Origin: Streptomyces formicae
GTDB taxonomy: Bacteria; Actinomycetota; Actinomycetes; Streptomycetales; Streptomycetaceae
Direction of reading: 5' to 3'
NCBI RefSeq assembly: GCF_002556545.1
Contig: NZ_CP022685.1
Span: 310,001-374,000, forward strand
Length of the DNA: 64,000 nt
Part shown: in pieces, positions 14,601-22,904 of the stretch
Numbering within the stretch: the stretch's first letter is position 1
Layout of the letters: every line of letters begins with the position of its first letter
Translations under genes and position numbers: made by a program
Notes under the pieces: generated by a model
What the model was told of the DNA's origin: nothing
The model's database searches: none
Seen by the model: the letters and a program-made list of their open reading frames with translations, nothing else

Positions 14601-17116
14601 CCGGGCCGGAGGCACAGGCCCCGTTCGACGCGGAGCCGCCGAGCAACGACACGGTACTGCTGCGCACGGCGGGGCTTCCGATGCGGCTGTGGTGTGCCGG
14701 GGGCTCCCCGGTACTGTTCCGGCTCATCGCCGAACTGGAGCGCACCGAGGGCGACTTCGCCCGGCTGAGCACGCGGCTCGCCGACGCCGTCGGCGCGATC
14801 CTCGTCCCCGACCCGGCCCTCACGGTCCACGAGCGCCGTCTGGCGCTCTCCGCACGGCGACGGCTGTACCGCGGCAGGCCCCTCCCTGACGCGGACCACC
14901 GGAGGCTCGTCGCCGTCGCCCGGCGCGTGGCGCCCGAGGGCGCCCTGGCCCGGGTGCTCGTGGGCGCCCACGCGTCGGCGACCGAGCTCAAGCGCGCCAG
15001 GATCGCCGTCGGGCGCCGGTACGAGGACGAGAAGCGCCGGCTGGCCCCCGCGGGCCACGCGCTCCTCACCGGCTCCCCCGTCGGCGACCGCGCCGTGCGC
15101 GACGGCTCGCTGCCGGTCGGCATCGAGATCGCCGAACGACTCGCCGCGGGACGTCCCTGGACGGACCGTCAGATGCGCAAGCGCGCGGACTACCTGTGGC
15201 GGATGATCGCCCGCGGCGCGGTGAAGGTGACCCCGCGCGGCTGGCTGGGCCACGTGGCCGTGGTGAGCGTGACGGACGACCCGGCCGCGCCGGACCGCCC
15301 GCTCACGCTCACCGACGACGTGGCGACGGACTGGACGGAGAACATCCAGGAGGGTGCGGGGACGGGGGCGGCCGCGCAGGGCACCGCCGGGAGCGGCGCG
15401 CACCCCCTCGCCGCAAGCCCCCTCACCCCCGCCACCCTGACCCCCGCCACCCGCGTCTCCTTCAACCCGTTCCTGCGCGTGACACCGGACCGCCTGGAGG
15501 CCCTCGCGCTGGAGGTGGGCCACGACACCCTCCTGACCCCCGTGAGCATCCGGCGCACCCCGCTCGTGAACCGCCTGCACGAGCTGCTGCGCGGCGGCGC
15601 GCTGTCCCTGGGCGAGCTCGAGGCCGTGCTGGCCCCGCCGTCCGGCGCCGGGATCCCGCGCCATGTACTGCGTCAATTCCTCCTTCGACTCGATGAGTTG
15701 GGCCTCGTGCAACTGCGGCGGCCCGCCCTGCAGCGGTGGCACGGGTGGCGAGGACCGCTGAGCGCAGCCGGGTCGGACGCGCCGCCCGAGCGCGTCGACG
15801 GCGGCTATCTCGACGTGTACCGCCGTACTCCGCACGCGCTGCGCGCCATCGATCTGGAGATCCTGCGCGCGGCGATCGGGCAGGCCCTGCGCCTGCACGC
15901 GCTGATCGACGAGGACGCGGCGACAGGTCAGGTCACCACCGCGCCCGCCTTCCTGCACGGGCGGGACCGTCCTGTCCTCGACATCCTGCGCGACCGGCTC
16001 ACCGCGCAGGGAGACACCCCGGTGAGCGTGCACGTCCCGGCCGCCGAGTGGCCCGAACCCCGCTCGCCGGGCTCGGGGTACGCCAGGCTCGTCGACTGGC
16101 TGGGCGGCAGGATCGACGCCGCGCCCGGTGCCCGGCGCATCGACATCGACCCGTCGGTGCTCGACCGCTTCGGCGCCCCCGAGGTGCGTACCGACTGGCC
16201 GCTCGACTGCGTCGTACGCCCGTTGCTCGGCCGGAGCTGGGTCCTGGACATCGTCGCGCCCGCCGGGGTGTACGACGCACGTTTCGTCGGCGCCCTGGAG
16301 CGGCTGCACGGGCCGCTGCCGCACGTGGACGCGTACCGCGACTTCCTGCGGCGCCTCGACCGCGAGAGCGGCGTGCCCTCCGTCGAGCTGCTCTTCCCCG
16401 CGCTGTCCCGGTTCGCCGCCAACGCCGTGCGCAGGCCGCTGTACACGAGCGCCTGGACCGGCGACCCCGATCTGCCGGGGTACTGCGAGGGGACATACGG
16501 CGGCCACCCGCGCTTCGTGCCGCTGGACGAACTGAGCGCCCGGTGGACGGGCGGGCGGGTCGTGGTCAGCGACCGGGCGGGGCCCGTCCGTCCGCTCTAC
16601 CACTCGGCCCGCAACGCGCCGCTCCCCTGGGACCAGGTGGCCTCGCTGCTGCTGCGCGACGCGTCGCAGCACGCCGCGCGGCGCCGCAGGCTCCGGCACT
16701 CCCTGACGGCACTGCCCAAACGGGAGTACGTCCCCCGGATCACCGTCGCCGGATCACTCGTGCTGTCCGCCGCACAGTGGCGGCTGCCCGTCACCGCGCT
16801 GCCCCTGAGGGGCGCCGCCGAACTGGAAAGGGCCGGGCAACTGACGCGGCTGCGTGCCCGCTTGGGGCTGCCGCGCTGGGCCTTCCTCTCGGCGGCGCCC
16901 GGCGCGGACTCACCGCTCCCGTGCGATCTGGCGAGCCTGGGGGCGCTGCCCGTCCTGGAGCGGACGGGCGACCTCGCCTTCGTCGCGGGGGCCGCGGCGG
17001 TGGTGGTCGAGGAGATGCTCCCCTCGCCCGCCGAACTGACCGTCGCCGACCTCTCCGACCCCGTCGCCGGGCCCGTGACCGCGGAGCTGCTCGTCCGCCT
17101 CCCCCGGTCCGCGTGA
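14597..17116 (+). CDS. Lanthipeptide dehydratase, tRNA-dependent glutamylation domain (split LanB)
   Basis: 839 residues from GTG 14597, translationally coupled to the preceding elimination-domain gene. It matches the lantibiotic dehydratase N-terminal domain, which transfers Glu from glutamyl-tRNA to Ser/Thr of the precursor. Typical blocks include LRTAGLPMRLW at the N-terminus, TRVSFNPFLRVTPDRLE, SVELLFPALSRFAANAVRRPLYTSAWTG in the second half, and the closing FLSAAPGADSPLPCDL region. A low-complexity Pro/Thr stretch (about residues 255-285) probably forms a surface linker. With LanC nearby and no YcaO or pyridine synthase, this supports a class I lanthipeptide rather than a thiopeptide. 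Confidence 0.92.
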   Translation: MTGPEAQAPFDAEPPSNDTVLLRTAGLPMRLWCAGGSPVLFRLIAELERTEGDFARLSTRLADAVGAILVPDPALTVHERRLALSARRRLYRGRPLPDADHRRLVAVARRVAPEGALARVLVGAHASATELKRARIAVGRRYEDEKRRLAPAGHALLTGSPVGDRAVRDGSLPVGIEIAERLAAGRPWTDRQMRKRADYLWRMIARGAVKVTPRGWLGHVAVVSVTDDPAAPDRPLTLTDDVATDWTENIQEGAGTGAAAQGTAGSGAHPLAASPLTPATLTPATRVSFNPFLRVTPDRLEALALEVGHDTLLTPVSIRRTPLVNRLHELLRGGALSLGELEAVLAPPSGAGIPRHVLRQFLLRLDELGLVQLRRPALQRWHGWRGPLSAAGSDAPPERVDGGYLDVYRRTPHALRAIDLEILRAAIGQALRLHALIDEDAATGQVTTAPAFLHGRDRPVLDILRDRLTAQGDTPVSVHVPAAEWPEPRSPGSGYARLVDWLGGRIDAAPGARRIDIDPSVLDRFGAPEVRTDWPLDCVVRPLLGRSWVLDIVAPAGVYDARFVGALERLHGPLPHVDAYRDFLRRLDRESGVPSVELLFPALSRFAANAVRRPLYTSAWTGDPDLPGYCEGTYGGHPRFVPLDELSARWTGGRVVVSDRAGPVRPLYHSARNAPLPWDQVASLLLRDASQHAARRRRLRHSLTALPKREYVPRITVAGSLVLSAAQWRLPVTALPLRGAAELERAGQLTRLRARLGLPRWAFLSAAPGADSPLPCDLASLGALPVLERTGDLAFVAGAAAVVVEEMLPSPAELTVADLSDPVAGPVTAELLVRLPRSA

Positions 17117-17131
17117 GCGGATCCCCCGAAC

Positions 17132-17157
17132 GCTGCCACGGCACGACAGGTGGCAGC
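17132..17157 (+). promoter_or_regulatory. Hairpin between lanB and the first precursor gene
   Basis: GCTGCCAC (17132-17139) pairs perfectly with GTGGCAGC (17150-17157) around a ten-base loop, in the 78 bases between the LanB stop and the first precursor start. No T-tract follows, so it is more likely an mRNA processing or stability element separating low-level enzyme from high-level precursor expression than a full terminator. Confidence 0.4.
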
Positions 17158-17194
17158 CCGGCAACTCCCTCGCAGCGGAAGGAGGTGACAGGTG

Positions 17195-17380
17195 ATGGAC
17201 GGTGAGATGACCACCGCCGAGGCGTACGTGGTCCACGAGCTCGACGACGTGGACGCGCTGATCGACCAGCTGGAGACGGAGTTCGACGACTCGCAGCTCC
17301 TCAAGGTCGGCATCGTGGGCACGACCCAGGGGTGCACCCAGGTCGGTGGCTGCACGGGCAGTTGCCCCTGCAACCAGTAA
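17195..17380 (+). CDS. lanA1: Class I lanthipeptide precursor peptide A1
   Basis: 61 residues. The acidic leader (ELDDVDALIDQLETEFDDSQ) is followed by a core-like C-terminus, GTTQGCTQVGGCTGSCPCNQ, with four Cys and five Ser/Thr, so up to four (methyl)lanthionine rings are possible. Start ATG 17195 sits six bases after a near-perfect Shine-Dalgarno (AAGGAGGTGA), as expected for an abundant precursor; GTG 17192 adds one residue. The leader lacks the textbook FNLD box, but FDDSQ could replace it. The cleavage site is unknown. The second gene 37 bases downstream encodes a close paralog with the same GTTQGCT-x4-CTGSCPC-x-Q pattern. Confidence 0.88.
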   Translation: MDGEMTTAEAYVVHELDDVDALIDQLETEFDDSQLLKVGIVGTTQGCTQVGGCTGSCPCNQ

Positions 17381-17417
17381 GCACGTGGTTCCTGTTGACA
17401 GAAAGGAGGTGACAGCT

Positions 17418-17612
17418 ATGGACAACATGACGGACGGCACCGAGGGCTTCGCGCCCGACAGTCTGGACGACGTCGACCATGTGGACGCGCTCATCGACCA
17501 GTTGGAGACGCAGTTCGACGACTCGCAGATCCTCACGGTCGGCATCGTGGGCACCACGCAGGGGTGCACCGCCGCCACGAAGTGCACCGGCTCCTGCCCG
17601 TGCGCCCAGTAA
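17418..17612 (+). CDS. lanA2: Class I lanthipeptide precursor peptide A2
   Basis: 64 residues, a paralog of A1. The leader HVDALIDQLETQFDDSQIL differs little; the core GTTQGCTAATKCTGSCPCAQ keeps all four Cys and GTT, CT, CT and S positions but changes the four-residue loop between the first two Cys (QVGG to AATK) and the penultimate residue (N to A). Start ATG 17418 follows AAAGGAGGTGA. Loop-only divergence with fixed ring-forming residues suggests two related products or a two-component lantibiotic. Tandem hairpin repeats directly follow the stop. Confidence 0.88.
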   Translation: MDNMTDGTEGFAPDSLDDVDHVDALIDQLETQFDDSQILTVGIVGTTQGCTAATKCTGSCPCAQ

Positions 17613-17659
17613 GGACAAGGTGACTTGTCCCTCCGGGGACAGGGTGACTTGTCCCTCCG
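17613..17659 (+). repeat. Two tandem 23-bp hairpin repeats after the lanthipeptide precursors
   Basis: Units at 17613-17635 and 17637-17659 are identical except one base (GGACAAGGTGACTTGTCC versus GGACAGGGTGACTTGTCC, each followed by CTCCG). Each contains an inverted repeat GGACAAG/CTTGTCC with a GTGA loop, perfect in the first copy and with one mismatch in the second. They start one base after the second precursor stop and 160 bases before lanC, so they may stabilise the precursor mRNA or partly terminate it, keeping precursor levels above those of LanC and exporters. Confidence 0.7.
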
Positions 17660-17816
17660 TGCCGGGGTGACCCCGTCGGCCCACGCCGGAGTGGCCGTCC
17701 GTACCTCCCCACCCCGCGTACCACGGGCCGCCGGAGCCGCTCATGCCCGCGGCGCCGGCGGCCCGTTCCTTCGCCCCGCCACCCCATTCGTCAGCACCGC
17801 GAAAGGCCGCCGCCCC

Positions 17817-19031
17817 ATGACCAGCACCCACCCGACACCGGCCCCGGTCCCTCCCCCGGCTCCGGCCGCCGATCCGCCGCGCTCCGCCGCCGTCTCCGCC
17901 CGCGTCCTGACGGCCTTCGCGGACCTCGCTCCCCTGGGCGCGCGGGGCGAGGAGTACAGCGTCGACTTCGGCCCCGCGGTCCTCGCCGCCCTCACCGTCG
18001 CCGCCGACGGACCCCGCACCCCGCCCGCGCCCGCGCCGCGCGCCGTCGCGGCCTGGCTGCGGCAGCTGCGGCAGGGCTGCACCCATCCGGGCCTGTTCGG
18101 CTGGGGCCTTGGCGGCTATCTGCTCGGCCTGCGCACCGCGGCGGCCGCCTGGCCACGGCTCGGCGGGCTCGCGGACACCGCCTACCGGGAACTCGCGGCC
18201 TGCTCGGGGAGGTGGCGCACGGAAGGTCTCGCCTGGTGCGACTACGACCTGGTGACCGGGACGGCGGGCAGCCTCCTCGCCCTCGCCGCGGACCCGGCGT
18301 GCACCCGGCGGGACGTCGCGCACGCGGTGGGGCACCTCACCGCGCTGTGCGCGGACGCCGATCTGCGGCGGCTGCGGGTGGGCCGGTACAAGGACGAGGA
18401 GATGCGCGGCTGGAACCACGACCGGGTCAACTCCGGCGCCGCGCACGGCGCCGCCGGGGTCGCCACCGCCCTGTGCAGGGCGGCCGACGCGACCGGCCTC
18501 ACGCCGGAGATCGCCGCGTCCCTGGAGCACGTGGCGTCCTGGTACCTCACGCGGTACGAGGCGGGAACGCGGTCCGTGGTCACCTGGCCGCCGGCCGGGG
18601 GCCTGACGCATCTGCCGAGCCGCCCCCTGACCTGGTGCTACGGCACGCCGGGGATCGCCTGGGCGCTGTGGGAGACAGGACGGGTCCTCGACGACGCGCC
18701 GCTGCGCGAGTTCGCGCTGCACGCCGCCACCTCCTTCCTGCGCGGATACGACGAGGAGGCCGACCACCCGGATCTGAGCCTCTGTCACGGGCAGGCGGGT
18801 CTCGCCCTGGTGTGCGACGCCTTCCACCGGCACGCGGGCCTCGCCGGGGCCGCCGCGCTGCGCGACCGGCTCGTCGCCCGGCTCCTGGAACGGCTCGACG
18901 AGGTGACGGACCTCGCGGCGCGGGACGGCACGCTGCTGACCGGCGCCACCGGGGCCTGCGCCGCACTGCTCACCCTGGAGTCGGGGGCGTCCGGCGACCG
19001 GTCCTGGCTGGCCGCGTTCGGACTGCGGTGA
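17817..19031 (+). CDS. lanC: LanC lanthionine cyclase
   Basis: 404 residues; zinc enzyme that adds Cys thiols to dehydroamino acids of the precursor to form the thioether rings. The family zinc ligands are present: TWCYGTPG (Cys274) and SLCHGQAG (Cys323, His324). Other LanC blocks are CDYDLVTGTAGSL (about residue 141) and VNSGAAHGAAG (about residue 204), with repeated G-x-x-G loops of the alpha,alpha-barrel. I start at ATG 17817 (MTSTHPTPAPVP); the first 25 residues are proline-rich. The stop overlaps the GTG of the first exporter gene. Confidence 0.93.
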   Translation: MTSTHPTPAPVPPPAPAADPPRSAAVSARVLTAFADLAPLGARGEEYSVDFGPAVLAALTVAADGPRTPPAPAPRAVAAWLRQLRQGCTHPGLFGWGLGGYLLGLRTAAAAWPRLGGLADTAYRELAACSGRWRTEGLAWCDYDLVTGTAGSLLALAADPACTRRDVAHAVGHLTALCADADLRRLRVGRYKDEEMRGWNHDRVNSGAAHGAAGVATALCRAADATGLTPEIAASLEHVASWYLTRYEAGTRSVVTWPPAGGLTHLPSRPLTWCYGTPGIAWALWETGRVLDDAPLREFALHAATSFLRGYDEEADHPDLSLCHGQAGLALVCDAFHRHAGLAGAAALRDRLVARLLERLDEVTDLAARDGTLLTGATGACAALLTLESGASGDRSWLAAFGLR

Positions 19032-20914
19032 CCGGCATGGCGCGGCGGCCGGGGACGCGCGGCACGAGGTGGACGCGGAGGACGGGGCGGACGGGGCAAG
19101 GCCGCGCCGCCTCGCCGGTGGGCGCTCTGCTACGGCTGCTGCCCCGGGCGTCGCTGCCGCTCACCGCCGCACTGACCGCGCTCGCGCTGCTCGACGCGGC
19201 CCTGGCGCCCGCGCTGATGCTGAGCGTCGGTGTCCTCGCGGGGCGGCTGCCCGGGATCGGCGCCGGGCTCGGCACGGCCGCCGGGCACGGTGTCCTGACG
19301 GCGTTCGCCGTGCTGTGCGGCGTCTACGTGGCCGGTCTGCTGGCGGAGCCCGCCATCGAGGTGACCGCGGGACGGCTCGGCAGGCGGGTCACCGCGTGCA
19401 CCGCGCGGCTCGTCATGCGCGGCTCGCTGCGCCCCGCGGGGATCGCCGCCCTGGAGGATCCCTCGGTGGCCGACCGCCTCACCCTCGCGCAGGGGCAGGG
19501 CACGGGCATGCTGCCGGTGGCGCGGGCGGTGACGGCGCTGCCCGCGCTGGTCTCGGCGAGGGCCGCGGGGGCGACATCGGCCGTGCTGCTCATCGGCTTC
19601 CACTGGTGGGCGCCGCTGCCGCTGATCGCCGCCTGGACGGTGTCGGGAATCTGGCGGGACAGGGAGGTGCGGCGCGCGGTGGACGTCCAGGCGGGTTCCA
19701 CGACCGAGCTGCGGCGCGCGGAGTACCTGCGCGCGGTGGCCCTGGACGGCGGGGCCGCCAAGGAGATCCGGGTCTTCGGGCTCTCGCCGTGGCTGGTGGA
19801 CCGGTTCACGCGCGCGTGGCTGGCCGGAGTGGGCAGGGTCGGCGGGAACCGGCGCGGGGCGGCGGTCCGTGACGTGGTCGCGGGCGTGCTGCTGGTCGCC
19901 GCGCACGCGGCGGTCCTCGTGCCGCTGGCCGTCGAGTCCGGGCACGGCGAGGTCGGGGTGGCCCGCACGACCGTGTATCTCCAGGCCGTCGTCGGCACCG
20001 CGGCCCTCGGCTGGCTGGGCGATCTGCAGTGGACGCTGGCCAGGGCGAGCGCCGTCGTACCGCCCGCCCTCGAGGTGGCCGCGCTCCCGGAGCGGGACAC
20101 GGTCGTCAGCGGCGCGCTGCCCGCGGCGGGCCTGCCCGCGTCCGGCATTCGCTTCGAGAAGACGGCCTTCAGGTATCCGGGCGGCCGCCGTCCGGTGTTC
20201 GACGGGCTCGATCTGTGGCTGCCCGCGGGCGGTTCGCTCGCCGTGGTCGGTGCCAACGGCGCGGGCAAGACGACGCTCGTCAAGCTCCTCGCCCGGCTGC
20301 ACGACCCCACGGGGGGACGCGTCACCGTGGACGGCACGGACCTGCGCGACCTCGACGTGTCCGCCTGGCGGCACCAACTCGCCGTGGTCTTCCAGGACTT
20401 CGTCCGCTATGAGCTGCCCGCACGGGACAACGTCGGCTTCGGCGCGGTGCGCGCGCCCCGGGACGACGAGGCCCTCGCGCGCTGCGCGCACCTTGCCGGG
20501 CTCGACCCGGCCGTCGCCGCGCTCGCGCACGGCTGGGACACCCCGCTGTCGCGCCGCTTCACCGACGGCACCGACCTGTCGGGCGGACAGTGGCAGCGGC
20601 TCGCGCTGGCCCGCGCGCTGTACGCGGTGGAGCACGGGGCGCGCGTCCTCGTCCTCGACGAGCCCACCGCCCACCTGGACGTACGCGCCGAGGCCGAGCT
20701 GTACGAGCGGTTCCTCGACCTCACCAGGGGCCTGACCACCGTGCTCATCTCCCACCGGTTCGCGACCGTGCGGCTCGCCGACCGCATCTGCTACGTCGAG
20801 GGCGGCCGCGTCGTCGAACAGGGCGCCCACGACGAGCTCATCGCCCAGGACGGCCGCTACGCCCGGGCGTTCGCCCTGCAGAGTGCCGCGTACGCGGGAG
20901 GAACCCATGCGTGA
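19028..20914 (+). CDS. ABC exporter (TMD-NBD fusion) of lanthipeptide cluster, subunit 1
   Basis: 628 residues from GTG 19028, coupled to lanC (ATG 19037 is an alternative). An Arg/Thr-rich tail is followed by about six transmembrane segments (residues 45-340), then an ATPase domain: Walker A GANGAGKTT (about 408-416), Q-loop VFQDF, signature LSGGQWQR (about 517), Walker B VLVLDEPT and H-loop LISHRFATV. There is no N-terminal C39 peptidase domain, so it exports but does not cleave the leader. It overlaps the second exporter gene by eight bases, and the two probably form a heterodimer. Confidence 0.92.
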   Translation: MTGMARRPGTRGTRWTRRTGRTGQGRAASPVGALLRLLPRASLPLTAALTALALLDAALAPALMLSVGVLAGRLPGIGAGLGTAAGHGVLTAFAVLCGVYVAGLLAEPAIEVTAGRLGRRVTACTARLVMRGSLRPAGIAALEDPSVADRLTLAQGQGTGMLPVARAVTALPALVSARAAGATSAVLLIGFHWWAPLPLIAAWTVSGIWRDREVRRAVDVQAGSTTELRRAEYLRAVALDGGAAKEIRVFGLSPWLVDRFTRAWLAGVGRVGGNRRGAAVRDVVAGVLLVAAHAAVLVPLAVESGHGEVGVARTTVYLQAVVGTAALGWLGDLQWTLARASAVVPPALEVAALPERDTVVSGALPAAGLPASGIRFEKTAFRYPGGRRPVFDGLDLWLPAGGSLAVVGANGAGKTTLVKLLARLHDPTGGRVTVDGTDLRDLDVSAWRHQLAVVFQDFVRYELPARDNVGFGAVRAPRDDEALARCAHLAGLDPAVAALAHGWDTPLSRRFTDGTDLSGGQWQRLALARALYAVEHGARVLVLDEPTAHLDVRAEAELYERFLDLTRGLTTVLISHRFATVRLADRICYVEGGRVVEQGAHDELIAQDGRYARAFALQSAAYAGGTHA

Positions 20915-22748
20915 GCCGCGCGAACCGGCAGGCGTCCCGGAGAGGCCCGGGCGCGCCCTGCTCGACCGGGCCCGTGCCGCGGCCCTCCTGATCGCCACCG
21001 CGTTCCGTGCCGACGCCCGCAGGGCGCTGCTCGTCCTGGTCCTGGCCCCGGTCGTCGGCGGCTGCGGCGTCGTCAGCGGGCTCGCCATCCGCGCGGCCAC
21101 CGACGCCGCGCTGCGCCACGACACTGGGGCCGCCCTGACGGCGGCCGCGCTGCTCGTCGCCGCGGTCGTCACGACGTACTCGGCGGGCGCGTTCGTATCC
21201 GTCCTGCGCATCCATCTCCAACAGCACGTCGGGCTGCTCCTCGACCGGCGCCTGATGGAGCTGACCGGCGGCATCCCCGGCCTCTCCCACCACGAACACC
21301 CCGACTACCTGGACCGCATGGAGCTGCTGCGCACCCACCGCGGCGAGCTCGGCGGGGCCTTCGGCGCCCTGGTGGAGAACCTGCGGGCGCTGTTCGGCCT
21401 CGGCACCACCCTGGGGCTGCTCGGCACGGTCCACCCGGCGCTGCTCGTGCTCCCGCTCTTCGCCCTGCCCACCGTCTTCGCGGCCCACCGCGGCAGCGTC
21501 CTGGTCGGCCGGGCCGAGGGGGCGAGCGCCGAGCAGGAACGGCTGCGGCGCACCCTCCTCGAACTGTCCTGCTCCCCCGCCGCGGCCCGCGAGATACGCG
21601 TCTACGGCCTGGCCGACGAGCTCACCCGGCGCCACGACACCCTCCAGGACGCGGTCCTGCGCGGCCGGAACCGGGCCGAAGCGCGGGCCGCGGTGTGGTC
21701 GGGCGGCGGCTGGCTGGTCTTCGCCGTCGGATACCTGGGCGGCGTCCTGCTCTCCCTGGTCGCGGTGGCGCGGGGCGAGGGCACCCCCGGTGACGTCGTC
21801 CTGACCCTGGTCCTCGGGGCGCAACTCCTCGGCTCCGTCTCCGGTTTGGTCGCGCTCGGCTCGTGGCTCCAGCACGCCCTGCGCGCCGCGGGTCACTTCC
21901 TCTGGCTGTCCGACCACGCGGCGCTCCCGGAGAACTCCCCGAACCGCCCCGGCACCGACCCTGCACCGCCACCGACTCCTGGATCCGAACTCGTCCTGGA
22001 CCACGTGTCGTTCACCTACCCGGGCACGCGGCGTCCGGTCCTGGAGGACGTGTGCCTGCGTGTTCCCGCGGGCACGGTCATCGCGCTCGTCGGGGAGAAC
22101 GGCGCGGGCAAGACCACCCTGGTCAAGCTCCTGTGCCGACTGTACGAGCCGACGTCGGGCACCATCTCGTACGGCGGCCAGGACATCGCCACCCTGGACG
22201 TGAACGCCTGGCGGGCGGGGCTCACCGCGTGCTTCCAGGACTTCCAGCGCTTCGAGCTGACGCTGCGCACCGCCGTCGGGCTCGGCGACCTGCCCCGCGC
22301 CGATGCCGAAGACGCGGTCACCGGGGCGCTCGCCAGGGGCGGCGGCGCGGAACTCCCCGGGCAGCTGCCGCACGGCCTCGACACCCAGCTCGGCCCCGCC
22401 TTCCCTGACGGCGTCGACCTGTCCGCTGGGCAGTGGCAGAAGACCGCGATGAGCCGTACGACGATGCGGGAGCGGCCCGCGCTGCTCGTCCTCGACGAGC
22501 CCGCGGCGAGTCTGGACGCGGCGTCCGAGCACGAGCTGTTCGCCCGCTACACGGACGCGGCCCGCGCCTCCCGCACACCGCCCGTCACGGTCCTCGTCTC
22601 GCACCGCTTCGCGACGGTGCGCGCGGCCGACCTCATCGTGGTGCTCGACGGGCGGGGCGTGCACGAGGTGGGCAGCCACCCGGAGTTGATGGCGCGCGAC
22701 GGGCTCTACGCGGAGCTGTACCGGCTGGGCACGCGCGGGAACTGCTGA
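20907..22748 (+). CDS. ABC exporter (TMD-NBD fusion) of lanthipeptide cluster, subunit 2
   Basis: 613 residues from ATG 20907, behind GGAGGA and overlapping the previous gene. Hydrophobic segments cover residues about 40-310; the ATPase domain has Walker A GENGAGKTT (about 396-404), Q-loop CFQDF, a divergent signature LSAGQWQK (Gly to Ala, Arg to Lys) and Walker B LLVLDEPA. In heterodimeric exporters one signature is often degenerate, which fits a pair with the upstream gene. No peptidase domain. It is the last gene of the lan operon: 156 bases follow before an unrelated lipase gene with its own ribosome-binding site. Confidence 0.92.
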   Translation: MREPREPAGVPERPGRALLDRARAAALLIATAFRADARRALLVLVLAPVVGGCGVVSGLAIRAATDAALRHDTGAALTAAALLVAAVVTTYSAGAFVSVLRIHLQQHVGLLLDRRLMELTGGIPGLSHHEHPDYLDRMELLRTHRGELGGAFGALVENLRALFGLGTTLGLLGTVHPALLVLPLFALPTVFAAHRGSVLVGRAEGASAEQERLRRTLLELSCSPAAAREIRVYGLADELTRRHDTLQDAVLRGRNRAEARAAVWSGGGWLVFAVGYLGGVLLSLVAVARGEGTPGDVVLTLVLGAQLLGSVSGLVALGSWLQHALRAAGHFLWLSDHAALPENSPNRPGTDPAPPPTPGSELVLDHVSFTYPGTRRPVLEDVCLRVPAGTVIALVGENGAGKTTLVKLLCRLYEPTSGTISYGGQDIATLDVNAWRAGLTACFQDFQRFELTLRTAVGLGDLPRADAEDAVTGALARGGGAELPGQLPHGLDTQLGPAFPDGVDLSAGQWQKTAMSRTTMRERPALLVLDEPAASLDAASEHELFARYTDAARASRTPPVTVLVSHRFATVRAADLIVVLDGRGVHEVGSHPELMARDGLYAELYRLGTRGNC

Positions 22749-22904
22749 CCCGGCGGGGGCCGCGGGGCCGAAGGAGCGCTTGTCACCCGGATGCCAATTC
22801 CCAGCACGAGGACACGCATCCTCGGTCGTAGTGAGCGGTTCAGCGGTGAACTAGGGTGCCGGGCCCCGGATCGCTTTCCGATCCCCGCCCGGAGGAGAAC
22901 GCTC

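Noticed and set aside
13802..16699. 965-codon minus-strand frame across the lanB genes
   Set aside because: Shadow of the two LanB genes; no conserved motif, while the plus strand has both dehydratase domains with coupled starts.
17195..17612. Cys-rich small proteins as metallothioneins
   Set aside because: Only four Cys each, confined to a Thr/Ser-rich C-terminus after an acidic leader, beside LanB and LanC; lanthipeptide precursors fit far better.
13686..22748. Thiopeptide cluster
   Set aside because: Elimination-domain protein and split LanB occur in thiopeptide clusters, but there is no YcaO, no azoline dehydrogenase, no pyridine synthase, and LanC is present.
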